A DNA stretch of 64,000 nucleotides from Atherinomorus stipes (GCA_023101725.1 JALJCO010001448.1:310001-374000); one strand, 5' to 3'; shown: positions 47,516-61,006, counted from the stretch's first letter. Numbers and translations are program-made. Notes: generated from the sequence alone by a model not told the origin.

Positions 47516-47574
47516 ACTTCTGATCGGAAATATTTCAATCAGATATATGAATTATTTGTCCATGTAAATGCAGC

Positions 47575-48459
47575 CCTTGTGGGGAATTTAAATCAGAAAT
47601 GCATTGAGGAGCCTGCACTGATGAACCCCTACGGGAATGTTTACAGGTAGAGTAGGACCAAATAAACGAATCATCGCCTTGTAAATGCCAGAACATCAGA
47701 GTGGTGAGAAGGAAATGCAGCATTCCAGAGGAAAAGCTTCACTTTTCCGGTGTTTTCTGGCCTGAAAAGCCAAGTATGAGTGAAGGACCATGGGATTTGT
47801 GCTCATATTGTCCACTGTATCTGTCCCGTTGCAAACTCGAGAGCCATATGGAGATTTTTCTCAGAAGAACAAGCTGTTGAACTGGGAGTTAGGGCAACAC
47901 TGAGATCTCCTGGATCTCAACTAACAAAGGCATCTGTCTGAAAACTGAAACCTTTCTTGACAGCTGTGTTTTTTATCCCCATCATTCTTTATCTGCTGCT
48001 AAACTGTGATACTCTCTCTGAATCACTGATTCTTTCTTTTTTCCCTCCACCTCCTCCAAACAGCTCTTTGCAATTACCTGTTGTCCACCACTTAGAGCTG
48101 CTCTGAAGGTTATTGCACTCTGTGTGCAGCCAGCAATCATTAAATGTTGGTCAGGCTCCACTGATTTCTCGCCCTAATTGTGAAACAGCTTATTTCAGAG
48201 TCTTCGCCTGATGGCACTTGAGACACAGCACAGTCCTTTCTCTGTTGTTATAATGTGCCTGTAAATGCTCTGAAGACACTCACTCAGGCTTGTTGCACGT
48301 AGATAGGGTGCACGGGGAAATGATTTAATAAACTCAGCGAATTCATCGTGAGTAATGTGTGATGTCAAATGCATCAGGGAGCGTGAAATCATATCAAGCA
48401 GAAATAAGACTGAATTTGATAAAAAGGAAAGACTGAACGAGACAAGAGGGAAGTTTTAC
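47575..48459. other. Intron 2 just downstream of the 41-bp exon, nothing recognised
   Basis: Unique-looking sequence with pyrimidine-rich stretches near 48000-48060. No repeat family identified. Confidence 0.45.
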
Positions 48460-48500
48460 CTGGATCTGACTTTGAGAAGGTGTCCATGTCTAGCAGGTTT
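48460..48500 (-). CDS. cpne9: Copine exon: start of C2A, Ca2+-binding loop 1 (41 bp)
   Basis: On the minus strand a polypyrimidine tract ending CTCTCTCTCTGCAG is followed by one base that completes a codon, then NLLDMDTFSKSDP, then G and the donor GTAAAA. In copines this is the segment after '..VSCR', where the conserved Asp residues of calcium loop 1 sit (LDMD and KSDP). Both are present here. The leading base A completes the Arg or Ser codon of the preceding exon, which is not in the window. The trailing G joins TG of the next exon to give Val. A 41-bp exon matches the short second coding exon of the copine-5/8/9 group. A SINE lies only about 60 bp upstream of the acceptor. Exon identity is strong; the paralogue assignment depends on the other two exons. 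Confidence 0.9.
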
Positions 48501-48562
48501 CTGCAGAGAGAGAGAAAAGAGACAAAGAATCAAACAAGTTGGAACAGGTCTCATGATGTCAT

Positions 48563-48731
48563 GTTGAAGATTTCATGGCTCGAGAGGCTTAACTGAGTAG
48601 CAGCCGAACAGGGAAGCGGGTGACATGCAGCGAAGGACCCCGGACCGGGATCTGAACCTGGATCAGCTGCATTGAGGAGCTGTAGCTTCTGCCTATGAGT
48701 CAGTTGCTCTACCGACTGTGATAAATACCAC
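48563..48731 (-). mobile_element. tRNA-derived SINE, ~169 bp, near a copine splice acceptor
   Basis: Minus strand: box A-like TATCACAGTCGG, box B-like GGTTCAGATCC, body CTTCGCTGCATGTCACCC. Same family as 26022-26236. Flanking direct repeats of 18 bp (48545-48562 and 48732-48749; CAGGT then C or G then TCATGATGTCAT) differ at one base. It ends 45-62 bp upstream of the acceptor of exon 48460-48500. Confidence 0.88.
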
Positions 48732-48749
48732 CAGGTGTCATGATGTCAT

Positions 48750-51574
<2,825 letters not shown>

Positions 51575-51897
51575 ATGACAAAAGCGAGGGACCTAGAACT
51601 GAACCCTGAGGAACCCCACATGACAGAGGAGCAGGGCAGGATTCAAACTGATTGATTTTTACAGAAAATGTTTTGCCAGACAGGATGTAAACCACTCCAG
51701 GGCAGTGCCGGGGATGCCTTGGTGTTGTCGGCATAAAATTAAGATACTGTGGTCCACTGTATCAAAAGCAGCAGTTAAGTCCAACAGGACAAAGATTTGT
51801 GATTGCTGGAGTTGCAAGCCAGAAGAATGTTATTACAACAGTGCTGACTCTGTGCTACGTAGTACTTTATATTCAGACTGAAACACTTCTAATAAAC
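51575..51897 (-). pseudogene. L2-like LINE reverse transcriptase remnant
   Basis: On the minus strand three RT blocks appear in order but in different frames. VFQSEYKVLRSTESALL is the 'FQSGFR..HSTETALL' block before motif A. FVLLDLTAAFDTVDHSIL is motif A with its catalytic Asp. CGVPQGSVLGP is motif B, at about 51588-51620. Between the last two, QHQGIPGTALEWFTSCL and SGKTFSVKINQFESCPAPL are the usual linker but are frameshifted. This pattern fits L2/CR1-group non-LTR retrotransposons common in fish. The YADD box (motif C) is missing. A TIR-element copy (51950-52394) abuts its upstream side. Confidence 0.88.
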
Positions 51898-51949
51898 CTT
51901 GCCCATCATGAAAAAAAATTAGCTGTAGAAACATAATTTTACCCAGATG

Positions 51950-52394
51950 CTGCCCTAATAACGGCCAAAAAGGCAGTGGGAAACGAAGCACACTACTTGC
52001 ACTAAATGGACACCATCTTGCTGATGCAGCAGAAGAGGCGGGACTTTCAAACTGTTTTCAGAGCTGAATAATGTCAGAGAACGAAGCGGTGGCGACCCCA
52101 ACAGCAGCCGAGGCTGTATTGTACTGATGTAAGTAACGTTAATTAAATAATTCAGATATAATTACTAATGTATATTGTGGCTACCAAGCTGTTCACTCCC
52201 AGATGACAGTTATGATCTGATCATTTGTTTGAGGCCGCGGTTAAACCAGCTCAGTAGAGTTAGCTCACATTAGCAGTCAATGCAATCCATCACTTCTAGT
52301 AAGTACAGTGCTCATTCGGGTCAGCACTTATCATTGATAGTGTGCACTATGCACTGAATTACAGTGCACTCACGCAAGTGCGCTGATTGAGACA
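51950..52394 (-). mobile_element. Inverted, truncated copy of the 20522-21113 TIR element
   Basis: GATGCTGCCCTAATAACGGC, ACTTGCACTAAATGGACACC and the terminal CAAGTGCGCTGATTGAGACA match the reverse complement of 20522-21113. About 100 bp of one end is missing, next to the L2 remnant. Confidence 0.8.
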
Positions 52395-52572
52395 CACTCC
52401 GGGTTTCTTCATCAGGAGTGTCACTGCAGGGTGCTTGAAGTCAGCAGGATCTACACCAGATAACAGGCTGCCATTCACAATGTCAAGTAGCAAATGTCCA
52501 ACAGTGAGAAAACTGTTGGTTCTAAATGTCAACAACGTCATTGACTGTAATCAATGCAAACGTAGTTCAAAG

Positions 52573-53675
52573 TAGGGATGTCCCGATACCGATGCCAGTA
52601 TCGGTACTCGCTCCGATACTGGCCTATTTTGCTGTACTCATGAAAAACTCGACCCCGACAGCACCCGATACCGGACATCACACGACTCGGTGCGTTTACA
52701 CCACCATGCTGGCAGAATAATACTCAAGTTGAGAGGCGGCAGCTTTGAGTTCACGTCTTTTTTAAATTAGAAGACGCTTTTCATTACACGAGGATAGAAA
52801 ATGTATCTGACCAGGATACTTTTCCAAACATTGGTGACAGTCGGAGCGGACCTCTCTTTCCTCTCTCCCTCCCTCCCACCAGAGCTGCGGTTCCCCCCCA
52901 ATCATACAGAGTTTCTGACATTTCATTCAGGATTCGCTTTGTCAGTGGTAAGTTTACTGCTAATTCTGTTTTCCAAGTTTATGCTCGTTAAGCTGGTATG
53001 AGTTTAATATGTAAAATTATGACAATGCTGCTAAAATACAGGAAACCACAGCTGTATCAGAGGCTGTTTATAAGCCTCTAATGACTTATTGTAAGCTTTT
53101 ATTTCTTATGAGGTAGTATCCTGCTTGTACCATAGCCACTTATGAAAGAAATAAATGTCAAATCAATGTTTGTTTGTTTGTTTTACCGTTCAATAGTGAG
53201 TATTTCACAAGAAGTGATGAAGCGGACTTTTTAACGTCTCTCGTTGAGATGCTGCCATGTGGCCACAGAACCTGCAGCTGCTAATAAGGCTTGATCAGAA
53301 GAAGTAAGTCAGATGACTTTTTGTTATATTACATGATACAGTTTTATTTCAGAGGGCACTGACGGAGCCCAATAAGCCTGCAGGCTGCTTTTACAGCGAT
53401 GCGCTGTCACAGACAAGATCTGGCGTCTCCAGCCCGGCGTCTCGACCCACACATGAACTACAGAGGCTGGGTTGAACAATCATTGCCCACATCACACCTG
53501 AGCATGCAAAGATGCATCTCTTTAAATAAAACAAATAACCAAACCAAAAAAAAGAAAGAAAAGAAACGCCTTTCACTTATTTCATTAATTAGGTAGGCCT
53601 ACTTGGCAAGGTAGGTATCGGCAAGTACTCATATTTGTACTTGGTTGTCAAAAAAGTGGCATCGGGTCATCCCTA
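52573..53675. mobile_element. Non-autonomous hAT element, 1103 bp, perfect 8-bp target duplication
   Basis: TAGGGATGTCCCGATACC and (reverse complement of right end) TAGGGATGACCCGATGCC differ at two of 18 bases. Both sides carry GTTCAAAG (52565-52572 and 53676-53683). CCGATAC/GTATCGG words lie near the ends. No transposase frame. Confidence 0.93.
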
Positions 53676-53683
53676 GTTCAAAG

Positions 53684-54532
53684 CATCAGTACAGGTCGTC
53701 CCATCATCACAGATATCATCTCGTTTTGATCGCTGTTTCCAGGATCAAACTGATATCGCATCGTGGCCGAAATGGCAAATATTGAATTAATATCCACTGA
53801 CTCAATATGATGTATTGTGATCAAAGTGCTGGACACAGCACTTCCACAGTGGAGAAAAGGTACACAGGGGGAATTAGGAACAGTAGGCATTTATTTTTCT
53901 CTGATTCAGGGTTAAGGTTGCTGATTTAGTTTAGTAACTCATTGCTGAGAGCTGGGTAGGCGAGATTCTGTCCAACAATCCGATATTTGTCCAACTATTC
54001 ATCTGCAGGTTATGATCACTGAGAACAGGGAAGCTGAACGTCTGTGAAACACCTGTCTCTTTTACAAGACAACAGTTTTTGCTTGTAAAGTAGCATCATA
54101 TTGGAGAGCTTAAAGAAATGTTATGGAGGAAGGCTTGCATCCAATCAGAGCCTTCCCTGCTGTGACTGACATTCACCCACTGAGTAGACCTGGCTCCCTG
54201 CATGCACTGACCTACATGGCATTTTACTCTAAAAATGCAGCCAGTGTCACTTTTTAACATCAGACCACCATCCCCACTGTCACAGATCTCAACCCACACA
54301 TCTACATCAAAAACTCACAATCACATAACCCCAATAATCCATTACTGGCAATGTCAGATGGGGTGACTGTTCTTCACTGATCAGTTCTCTGGACTAAAGA
54401 TCTGGACATAAAGGGACAGAGATCTGCTTTGTGTTGTAGAAAAACTAAGCGTTTAGTAATAAGGACTGTTGTCTCAGCTTTTCAATCATGAATGGGCTCT
54501 ATGCACACCTCCACTACTTCCTGGATTTAAGG
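53684..54532. other. Upstream intron stretch, nothing recognised
   Basis: No repeat family or exon identified. Confidence 0.45.
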
Positions 54533-54665
54533 CAGCTCCTTTGTTTCCTGTCTTTCATTACTGGAGGAGCTTATTAATCCAGGTGTGCCTGATCTCAGTA
54601 ACTGGCCAGACACACCTGGATTAATCAGTTTGTCCAGTAATGAAAGACAGGAGGCAAAGGAGCTG
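54533..54665. repeat. Long imperfect hairpin, ~55-bp arms, 23-base loop
   Basis: Left arm CAGCTCCTTTGTTTCCTGTC, TTTCATTACTGGA, TTAATCCAGGTGTG; right arm CACACCTGGATTAA, TCCAGTAATGAAAGACAGGA, GGCAAAGGAGCTG. One internal bulge (GGAGCTTA against CAGTTTG). It lies directly before the LINE 3' fragment. Confidence 0.9.
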
Positions 54666-54689
54666 GCTGAAGTTCAGGAAGCAGTGGAG

Positions 54690-55030
54690 TTGTGGATAGA
54701 GCCCATTTTGCCACCAAGGATGGTGGAAAACAACATGGCTGAGATCCTTTGGGACTTCCAGATCCAGACTGTTGAATTAATGATGGTCAACCAACTGGAC
54801 ATTATGGAGGTCAATAAGCTGCAACAAACCTGAACAACAGCAACACTATAAAGAAGGAAGCTCAATGAATGAATGGCAATTGTTGAAAGAGGAAGCTGAA
54901 AAGATGTGAAGAGTAAACTAAACACCAATAGTACATCAGAACGTGACCTCCAAACTGAGAGATTGGTTCCAACAGATCCTAGAAACACCATCAGAGATCT
55001 CGGTCCAGGAAAGAGTCTAGCTAACACCTA
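54690..55030 (+). pseudogene. 3' coding end of a non-LTR retrotransposon (restriction-like endonuclease type)
   Basis: Plus strand reads WIEPILPPRMVENNMAEILW, then DFQIQTVELMMVNQLDIMEV and a stop. Further downstream, in another frame, SKLRDWFQQILETPSEISVQ appears. The block 'ILWDFQIQTD..M.NQPDIVVVD' followed later by 'PKLGEWLQQIPGTTSEVSVQ' is a recurrent pair at the C-terminus of fish non-LTR elements that use a restriction-like endonuclease. The PD..V.D motif is degraded here to LD..EV. At least one internal stop and a frameshift make it dead. The clade (R4, Dong or Rex6-like) is inference. It starts right after a long hairpin (54533-54665). Confidence 0.72.
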
Positions 55031-57261
55031 GTAGCAAGGTCACATGGACATTTTTGTCAGAATTAAACCATTTTAGGGTCTAGAAAAGGGATTAGATTCG
55101 TATTTTATGCGCCATGTGACCGTCCCAAAAATTAGAAACAGTTGTCAGAATGGAACGATTGCAGGAGGTCGGCTTTCAAAGTCCAAAACGGTTAGACGTA
55201 TAGGGTGTGTTGGGGTGCGAGGTGGGGAAAGGACTGGAAAGGATTGGCATTATGCGCAGGTTTTCTACAGTGTGGTGACGAGGGTTTCGTGCTCAAAATG
55301 TTTCAGAAAAAAACCATGAGACCGCACAGAATTGTCGGACCCCTGCAGCAAGAATCCAGATTGTTCAAATTTAGTTCATCTGAGAAAACCCACGAGACCG
55401 TAGCCTGGTTCACCAGCCTGACTAACACCATGTATGAGATGCATGGCAAGTCAGTCTGGGTTCCCTCTAAACTGACTTTGCCAGATGGATTTGCTCCCGC
55501 ATATCCATCTGGGACTTATCCGTTAGAGTAGTTTTGGAAAGGGGCGAAAATACTGGTCAGCTGATTGGATAAGGCATCTGTCTATCACCACCTATGTTGG
55601 TGATAGACGGGCCAAATCAACCAATCAGATCAACGAAGCGTACTAACAGAGCGACGATGAAAACACACAAAAAAAAAAAACACAACCACAAGCAAGGCTA
55701 CTCTTGCTGCTGCCAGCAATGGCTCGTTAGCTCAGTAAACAAGAAATATGTCGGCAATAATTCCGGTAAAACTTGAGCTGACGCTAGTTTCATCCACTGA
55801 AGCCGCCATGTTGTTTAGACTGAACTGTCGCTTCTCGTTGCTTCACCCCTTAACCCGCCTCAAAGCCAACGCTGATTGGACGTTCATTTGGTGAACTGCT
55901 CCAAATTCTCTTCAACGGAAAGCAGCCAGACTGATCTGCAAGTGAAAACCCGAAGCTCGCGAGATCAGGATGGTCTCATGAGGCTAGGTTCCCTCTGTTG
56001 GAGACTGATTTCCAGTCCGGGACAAGAGGCGGGACTAACAGGAACAAAGTTAACCGGAGGGAACCAATCAGAGAAACATGATGTGTTGCTACTCCAACAT
56101 ACCTGACTCAAATCAATGAACTTAAAGGCCTCCTTCCACTGAAAACCCGTTTAACTTGCTCCTTCTGAAATACGGAGGGTTTCCCCTTGTTTACTTACAC
56201 ATGCTGACTTGCTAGCGTTGCGTTCCCCCCAGTCGGCTGTGCTTCCTCATCACAGAAACAATACGAAGAGAAGAGCGAATCGGGAACAGCCTTGCACTTC
56301 TACGTAACATTGCAAATAGCGTATCCCACGTGGGGTTTCTATCTGTCCATTGGAAGGCAGGTAACCCTCCACTACACACTAGAAGTGAAGACAGCACGAC
56401 TGTAGCTTCGGAGTTGAGAAGCTAATTAGCTAACTGTTTGTTAGCATGACGGAACAAACTTGTTTGTCGGCTCTATTTCCTGTCTGTAGCGAAATAAGAG
56501 CGGAGGGCGGAGCTTCCTTCATACACTGATGGGAGGCAGCCAATCAGACGGAAATTCATGAGAAGGACCCGGAAAAGCCTGACGTTGGACCACAAGCCTC
56601 TCTTCTAGTATACAAATACAGCTGGATACTAAGCAACCAGAAGGTTTTTTTAAACAGAAACGATGCAGAATGCATTCAATAATAATGGAGAACACAGAAA
56701 TATTAATGAAATGACCACGGAAGTACAACTTTAAGGTTATTAACGAGCCATTCATTTGATTCAGCTGTGTGAAAGTCGGGTTGCCCAGTAGACATGCAGG
56801 GCAGTGGGTCCTGAGGACCGGAGTTGAGAAACACTGCAAGATACTTTACAGAACCTTCACGTTCCAAGGCATCTGGTGGAACACTCAAAAGCCGCTTTCA
56901 GACGTGCATTGTGGAACATAAGCTGTAAAGTCCCTCCACTCTTTAAATGGACTCGTCTTTTAAAACATGTTGCTTCCTTGCGGATGTATTGCGTCCCGGG
57001 CACTTTCAGACATCAGAAAATGTTGCAGATAAATCGGCACAGCCACACTCTCCCTTCAACTCTATCCGGAAAATTTTCTTGTGCATTCAGCCAAAACGAC
57101 GTACCTTAACATTTCTGCTCTTATGACATGGAGACCAGCCAGTACATGTCCGCTACATCTCCGAGGTAAAAGACCGGAACACTTGTCTGAATGCAAGTGT
57201 TATAAAAAACCGAGTCCGCAATATTACTGCTTTCCAGCACAAGTCTGAAAGGGGCTAAACT
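55031..57261. other. Upstream intron stretch with repeat fragments
   Basis: Contains the 129-bp segment at 55271-55399, a TTAA-type start TTAAAGGCCTCCTTCCACTG at 56123, and a half MITE at about 56740-56842 ending GAGTTGAGAAACACTG. A frame of 108 aa (55205-55531) crosses the repeated segment. Confidence 0.4.
55271..55399 (+). repeat. 129-bp repeated segment, copy 2
   Basis: Gap-free match to 19250-19378 in inverted orientation. It lies in a longer open frame (LCAGFLQCGDEGFVLKMFQK...), but changes between the copies are mostly amino-acid-altering. Confidence 0.7.
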
Positions 57262-57952
57262 TTAAAGGGACTTGAAGCAAGATTAAGAAACGAAACTCGC
57301 GACTGCTGCGACCGGCGCTTCAGGTAACTGCAGCAATGAGCCAAGCCTTCACATTACACAAACCTGGGAGCGTGCACAAACTGAAGCTATAATGTTGTTT
57401 ACTCACCTTTTTCTCCGTAGTTACACTTTTTAGTGTCTTTCAGTTGATCTGGATCGTTTGCTGACGGCAGAATAATCCATAACTATCGCTTACAGTGTTT
57501 GAATTTACCGCGACCGGTTTCGTCCTATATCAAAACTGCGGATGTAGCGTCATTTGACGTCACGTCCGCATGACAGAGCTGGAAAGCTATAATGTTGTTT
57601 ACTAAGCTTTTTCTTTGTAGTTACACTTTTTAGTGTCTTTCAGTTGATCTGGATCGTTTTCTGACGGCAGAAGAATCCATAACTATCGCTTATAGTGTTT
57701 GAATTTAACGCGACTGTCTTTTTCCTGCATCAAAACTGTGGATGTAGGTCATTTGACGTCACGTCCGCAGGGCAGCGCGGGAAATTTGGACACCAAATTG
57801 CAGCGCATTTTGCAGAACACAGCCTGTTCAAGGCAACGGAGAGAAACATGGAAACGTTCTTTTTGGTATTTAGCGCTTCATCATCCATTTGTATGAAAAA
57901 AAGGGACATTCATGTTTGGGTTTTTTTAAATTCCTGCCTCAAGTCCCTTTAA
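57262..57952. mobile_element. TTAA element, 691 bp, with internal tandem duplication
   Basis: TTAAAGGGACTTGAAGCAAG and (reverse complement) TTAAAGGGACTTGAGGCAGG; TTAA at both boundaries. The interior carries two ~200-bp units, each with a perfect TGACGTCA. The 85-aa frame across it is not a known protein. Confidence 0.85.
57386..57780. repeat. Tandem duplication, two ~200-bp units
   Basis: GCTATAATGTTGTTTACT at 57386 and 57586; TTGATCTGGATCGTTT and CATAACTATCGCTTA repeat with the same offset. TGACGTCA occurs at 57555-57562 and 57754-57761. Confidence 0.95.
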
Positions 57953-58004
57953 AGAAAGGCAACCACCCACAAGGAGGCAAGTATGGATTTTATATTGAAC
58001 TCCC

Positions 58005-58246
58005 GGTCCACTTTATCAGGTCCACCATCTGGTACCGGGTTGGACCCCTTTCCTTTTTCAGAATTACTTTAATTCTTTGCATCATAGATTTTGCTCCAAA
58101 TTGACGTGATAGTATCACACGGCTGCTGCAGATCCGTGATGAGAATCTCCCGTTCCACCACATCCCAAAGCTGCTCTGCTGGACTGAGATCTGGTGACTG
58201 TCGAGACCATTGGATTAAAGTAAACTCATCATGTTTCAGAAAGATC
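58005..58246 (-). pseudogene. Tc1-like transposase C-terminus and element end
   Basis: Read on the minus strand, this gives WSRQSPDLSPAEQLWDVVER, then EILITDLQQPCDTITSIW, then SKIYDAKN and a stop. SPDL.P.E.LWD is the block around the third catalytic acidic residue of Tc1-type DDE transposases, and the helix 'LQQ..D.I.SIW' normally follows it. The plus-strand start near 58005 (GGTCCACTTTATCAGG) resembles the terminal sequence of the same widespread fish family. Only the C-terminal ~65 codons remain. It is a different subfamily from the N-terminal fragment at 22455-22898, so the two are not halves of one insertion. Confidence 0.85.
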
Positions 58247-59902
58247 AAATCCCATGAAATCTTTTCTTGAAAACTAAAAATTAGCCACCAAATTAGCTTT
58301 CAACACCCATTTTATTTGTTTAATGTAATCATTTAGGAGGTTAAATGTATATATATTGCATCCCACCAGTCAGGGATGCCTGGTGGGTGATACTGAGATT
58401 ATTGCTTGAGTGAGTGGGGAGGCCTTTTATTTCCTACCGTCTCATTTAGACAATCCTGTGCTTGCCATCATCATCACCAACTCCAGGGCTGCTGCATGCT
58501 CCCCGTGTCTAATAGGATCTGGAGAAGCAACGTTTGGGTGGCGTGTAGCGAGGCTTCCACTTATATAAGACGGAGGGAAAACATGACTTCACTCAACACT
58601 CTCCAGACTCTGAAAGCCTGTCGAACACATCCTCACGGATACATCATCTGACACATCTGGTGACACACATAAACACATGCTCACTCTGCAAAAAAACAAA
58701 AAACACAAGTCATTTTCCAGGGCTCCTCAGTGAGGCAGGGCCCCCAGACTGCCACTGACAAGTGATCAAATCACATTTGTGTGTTTACACAGCACAATAA
58801 TGTTCTGTCACGGCTGATTTTTTAAATGTCGGATCCAGGATCTGACAACAGCTGACAGAGTAACAACAGCTGACTGTCACTTTGTCTTTTGTCACTTGTG
58901 AGGTACGTATCACATTGCTGCCACTCGCTGATCTGATAGATGTTTTTACTCCAACAAACAATCCTACTTAAGGGTTCTGAAAAATAATTTCATGTGAAGG
59001 GCCTCTAACTTAAGACATGTTTGCCTAATAACTAAACATGACAGGATGGAGAAAGTCTCAGCTTCCTCCATCTATTAGTCCAGGTTTTTATGCTCAGTGT
59101 CTTCTTTGTTATGCCAAGCATGTAAACCATGGGCCAAACTCCGCCGAAAAAAGAGTGAAACCATTTACGGGTTGTCCTGATAATTGTAAATCCTTCCTTG
59201 TCCGCTAGGGGCTCCAAAACAGAGCAAATCCCCATAGACTCCCATGCTAAAAATGCCAACTTCACAGCAGAAATAAACATGTTTACAGCAGAAATAAACA
59301 TGTTCACAGCAGAAATAAACATGTTTACAGCCTGGTTCAAAAAATCATTTTAGGTTTAATAAGTCAAGTTTACCCCTATGTCAACTGTGTGGGGGGTGAA
59401 TTTTGTATAATTAATCCATTTAGATGTCATTTAATCTTGAAATGATACATAATTAGGGGCATGCCCTTATGATTGACAGGCAGCAGACCAGATGCCAGCC
59501 TGCCGGCTGGTGGCTAACAGTTAGCTCCTTGTTTGCTCTCGGTAAGGTCTCAGTCTGCAGCAGAGTAGCAAAATGGTCGTTTTTAGCAGCAATTCCAAAC
59601 CTGCCTTTTATCCCAAAGCTAATCGTCATTAGCTCCTGTTAGTTTTGAGTTAGCTCAGTTAGCGTTTAGCCCAGAGTACATTGGCTGTCAATCAATTGCC
59701 CCATGGCTTTGCCCATTTTAGTATTTTCCAAGAGTGACGACAAAGCAAGATGGCAATGGTGGGAAACGCCCAACTGGCTTCACTTTCCCCTATTCAGATG
59801 TGACCGGATACTACGTCCATATTTTTAACAGTTTTTGGTGTAAACGGAGTGGGCCAAATAAGGTGGGCATATGACTCCATCTTTATTCAGTATAAATTCT
59901 TA
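58247..59902. other. Upstream intron stretch with short tandem and dispersed repeats
   Basis: GGATACTACGTCCATATTTT near 59808 and CCCCATAGACTCCCATGC near 59229 are common fish repeat words. Otherwise nothing apart from the 21-bp array at 59263-59331. Confidence 0.4.
59263..59331 (+). repeat. 21-bp tandem array, 3.3 units
   Basis: YACAGCAGAAATAAACATGTT three times plus the first six bases of a fourth. The first base alternates C, T, C, T. Confidence 0.95.
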
Positions 59903-61006
59903 CCCTGTGCTCACACCAGACGCCTCCATTCGCATACGCGTCCTAGATTTCAGCGCGCGAATGCTGGATGTTTACTCACTTGATTCAGGCATTTTTTCAT
60001 GTGAATGGAGCGTATAATATGCACGAATAAGACGTTTAATTGCGTGTGAGGTTGAACTTTCTGGTGTGGGGGATGGTGTATTCCAGCTGCCAAGCATCTG
60101 TCCACCCGCCTTCGGTGAGTAAGCTAGCTGCAGCTAGTTAGCGCTTCCAGAAAAACATCTAACAACTTCCAGCAAAAGAACGTGGCTGCTGACAGTAAGC
60201 TAGTTTAGCTCAGTTTAATGAATCTCTACCGCCTCCTCACCTACACCTCTCAAAATTTAACTAACTAATTAAACACAACTCATAACTGACCGCTTTCGTG
60301 CTGTTTTCATACTTTGGATCACAACACAGAGTGAGTGTTTGTTTCTTGTCAGCTGAGGCTGAACTCCTGGTACTGGAGCGTCATCTAGTCACCAAACTGA
60401 ATACTACACTAGTCTGAGCACAGACTCATATTGAATTACATTGACGTTTTCCAATACTGACTGATAACCAACAACCTCAGTTTGTTTATGTAGCGAGGAT
60501 AGAGCCACATATCCCTCTAGGAACTACAGCACCCTATTTCCACTGCAGAGAGTCCGTGTTGTGACGTTTCATCCTGTCAAACACCGGCTGCAGAGACCTG
60601 CAGCTTTTGGTTAATGAGGCTTTGTCTGACCGGGTTTTCAGTCCTAAATTAATGGTATTACACTGCTTTTATGTGTAGCGCTTTATGATTTTATCTCTGA
60701 GAAGCGCTTTTCCTTTCTTACTATAGAAGAGAGCAGCGAGCTTTCTCCAGCTGCAGACCGCCGGTCCATTCACATCACGTTTCATTCATTTTCAATGACG
60801 GGGCTGGTATTGTTCGCTCGTATAAGACGCTCGAGTAAAACGCTTCATTTGCTCGAATAAAACTCGCATTTAGGGCCTGTTGCGCTGCATATTCGCGTCA
60901 AATACACCGCCCCAAGCAAGTGCGCATCTATTTGCATCTGTACATTCACTTAACATGCAATTCATTTGCGCAAATAATTTTATTTGCGTCTATTATGAAC
61001 ACAGGG
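59903..61006. mobile_element. TIR element, 1104 bp, Harbinger-like target
   Basis: CCCTGTGCTCACACCAGACG and (reverse complement of right end) CCCTGTGTTCATAATAGACG. Flanks are TTA and CTA. CGCATTTGC/GCGAATA words lie near both ends. No transposase. Confidence 0.68.

Larger units (their letters stand above)
44746..47574. mobile_element. TIR element (GTTTACATGG ends), copy 2, split by a 2.3-kb insertion
   Basis: TAGCTGTGTTTACATGGCAC at the left and TGTCCATGTAAATGCAGC at the right; the interior follows 33781-34494. Relative to that copy, about 2.26 kb (45259-47515) is inserted between CATCAGGTTGAATCTCT and CTTCTGATCGG. Confidence 0.75.
4864..48500 (-). other. cpne9: Copine gene (cpne9-like), partial: three internal coding exons and two large introns
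   Basis: This is the span of the only host gene I can support. Three minus-strand exons (48460-48500, 31825-31871, 4864-4967) have AG acceptors and GT donors, and their phases fit (1, 0, then two bases into a codon). Joined, they read from the C2A strand around NLLDMDTFSKSDP to QNLRFDV. Copines are cytosolic Ca2+-dependent phospholipid-binding proteins with two C2 domains and a VWA domain. Only C2A is represented here. The paralogue call rests on VVLY, FVLD and the FDV ending, which fit copine-9 better than copine-5 or copine-8 as I know them; GTKEWRE is closer to copine-8. I searched by eye for the start exon above 48500 and for the next exon below 4864 and found neither, so both probably lie outside the window. 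Copine is near certain; copine-9 is probable. Confidence 0.8.

Noticed and set aside
55205..55531. 108-aa ORF as a conserved gene
   Set aside because: The part shared with 19250-19378 shows mostly amino-acid-changing differences and no known domain, so it is treated as a repeat.
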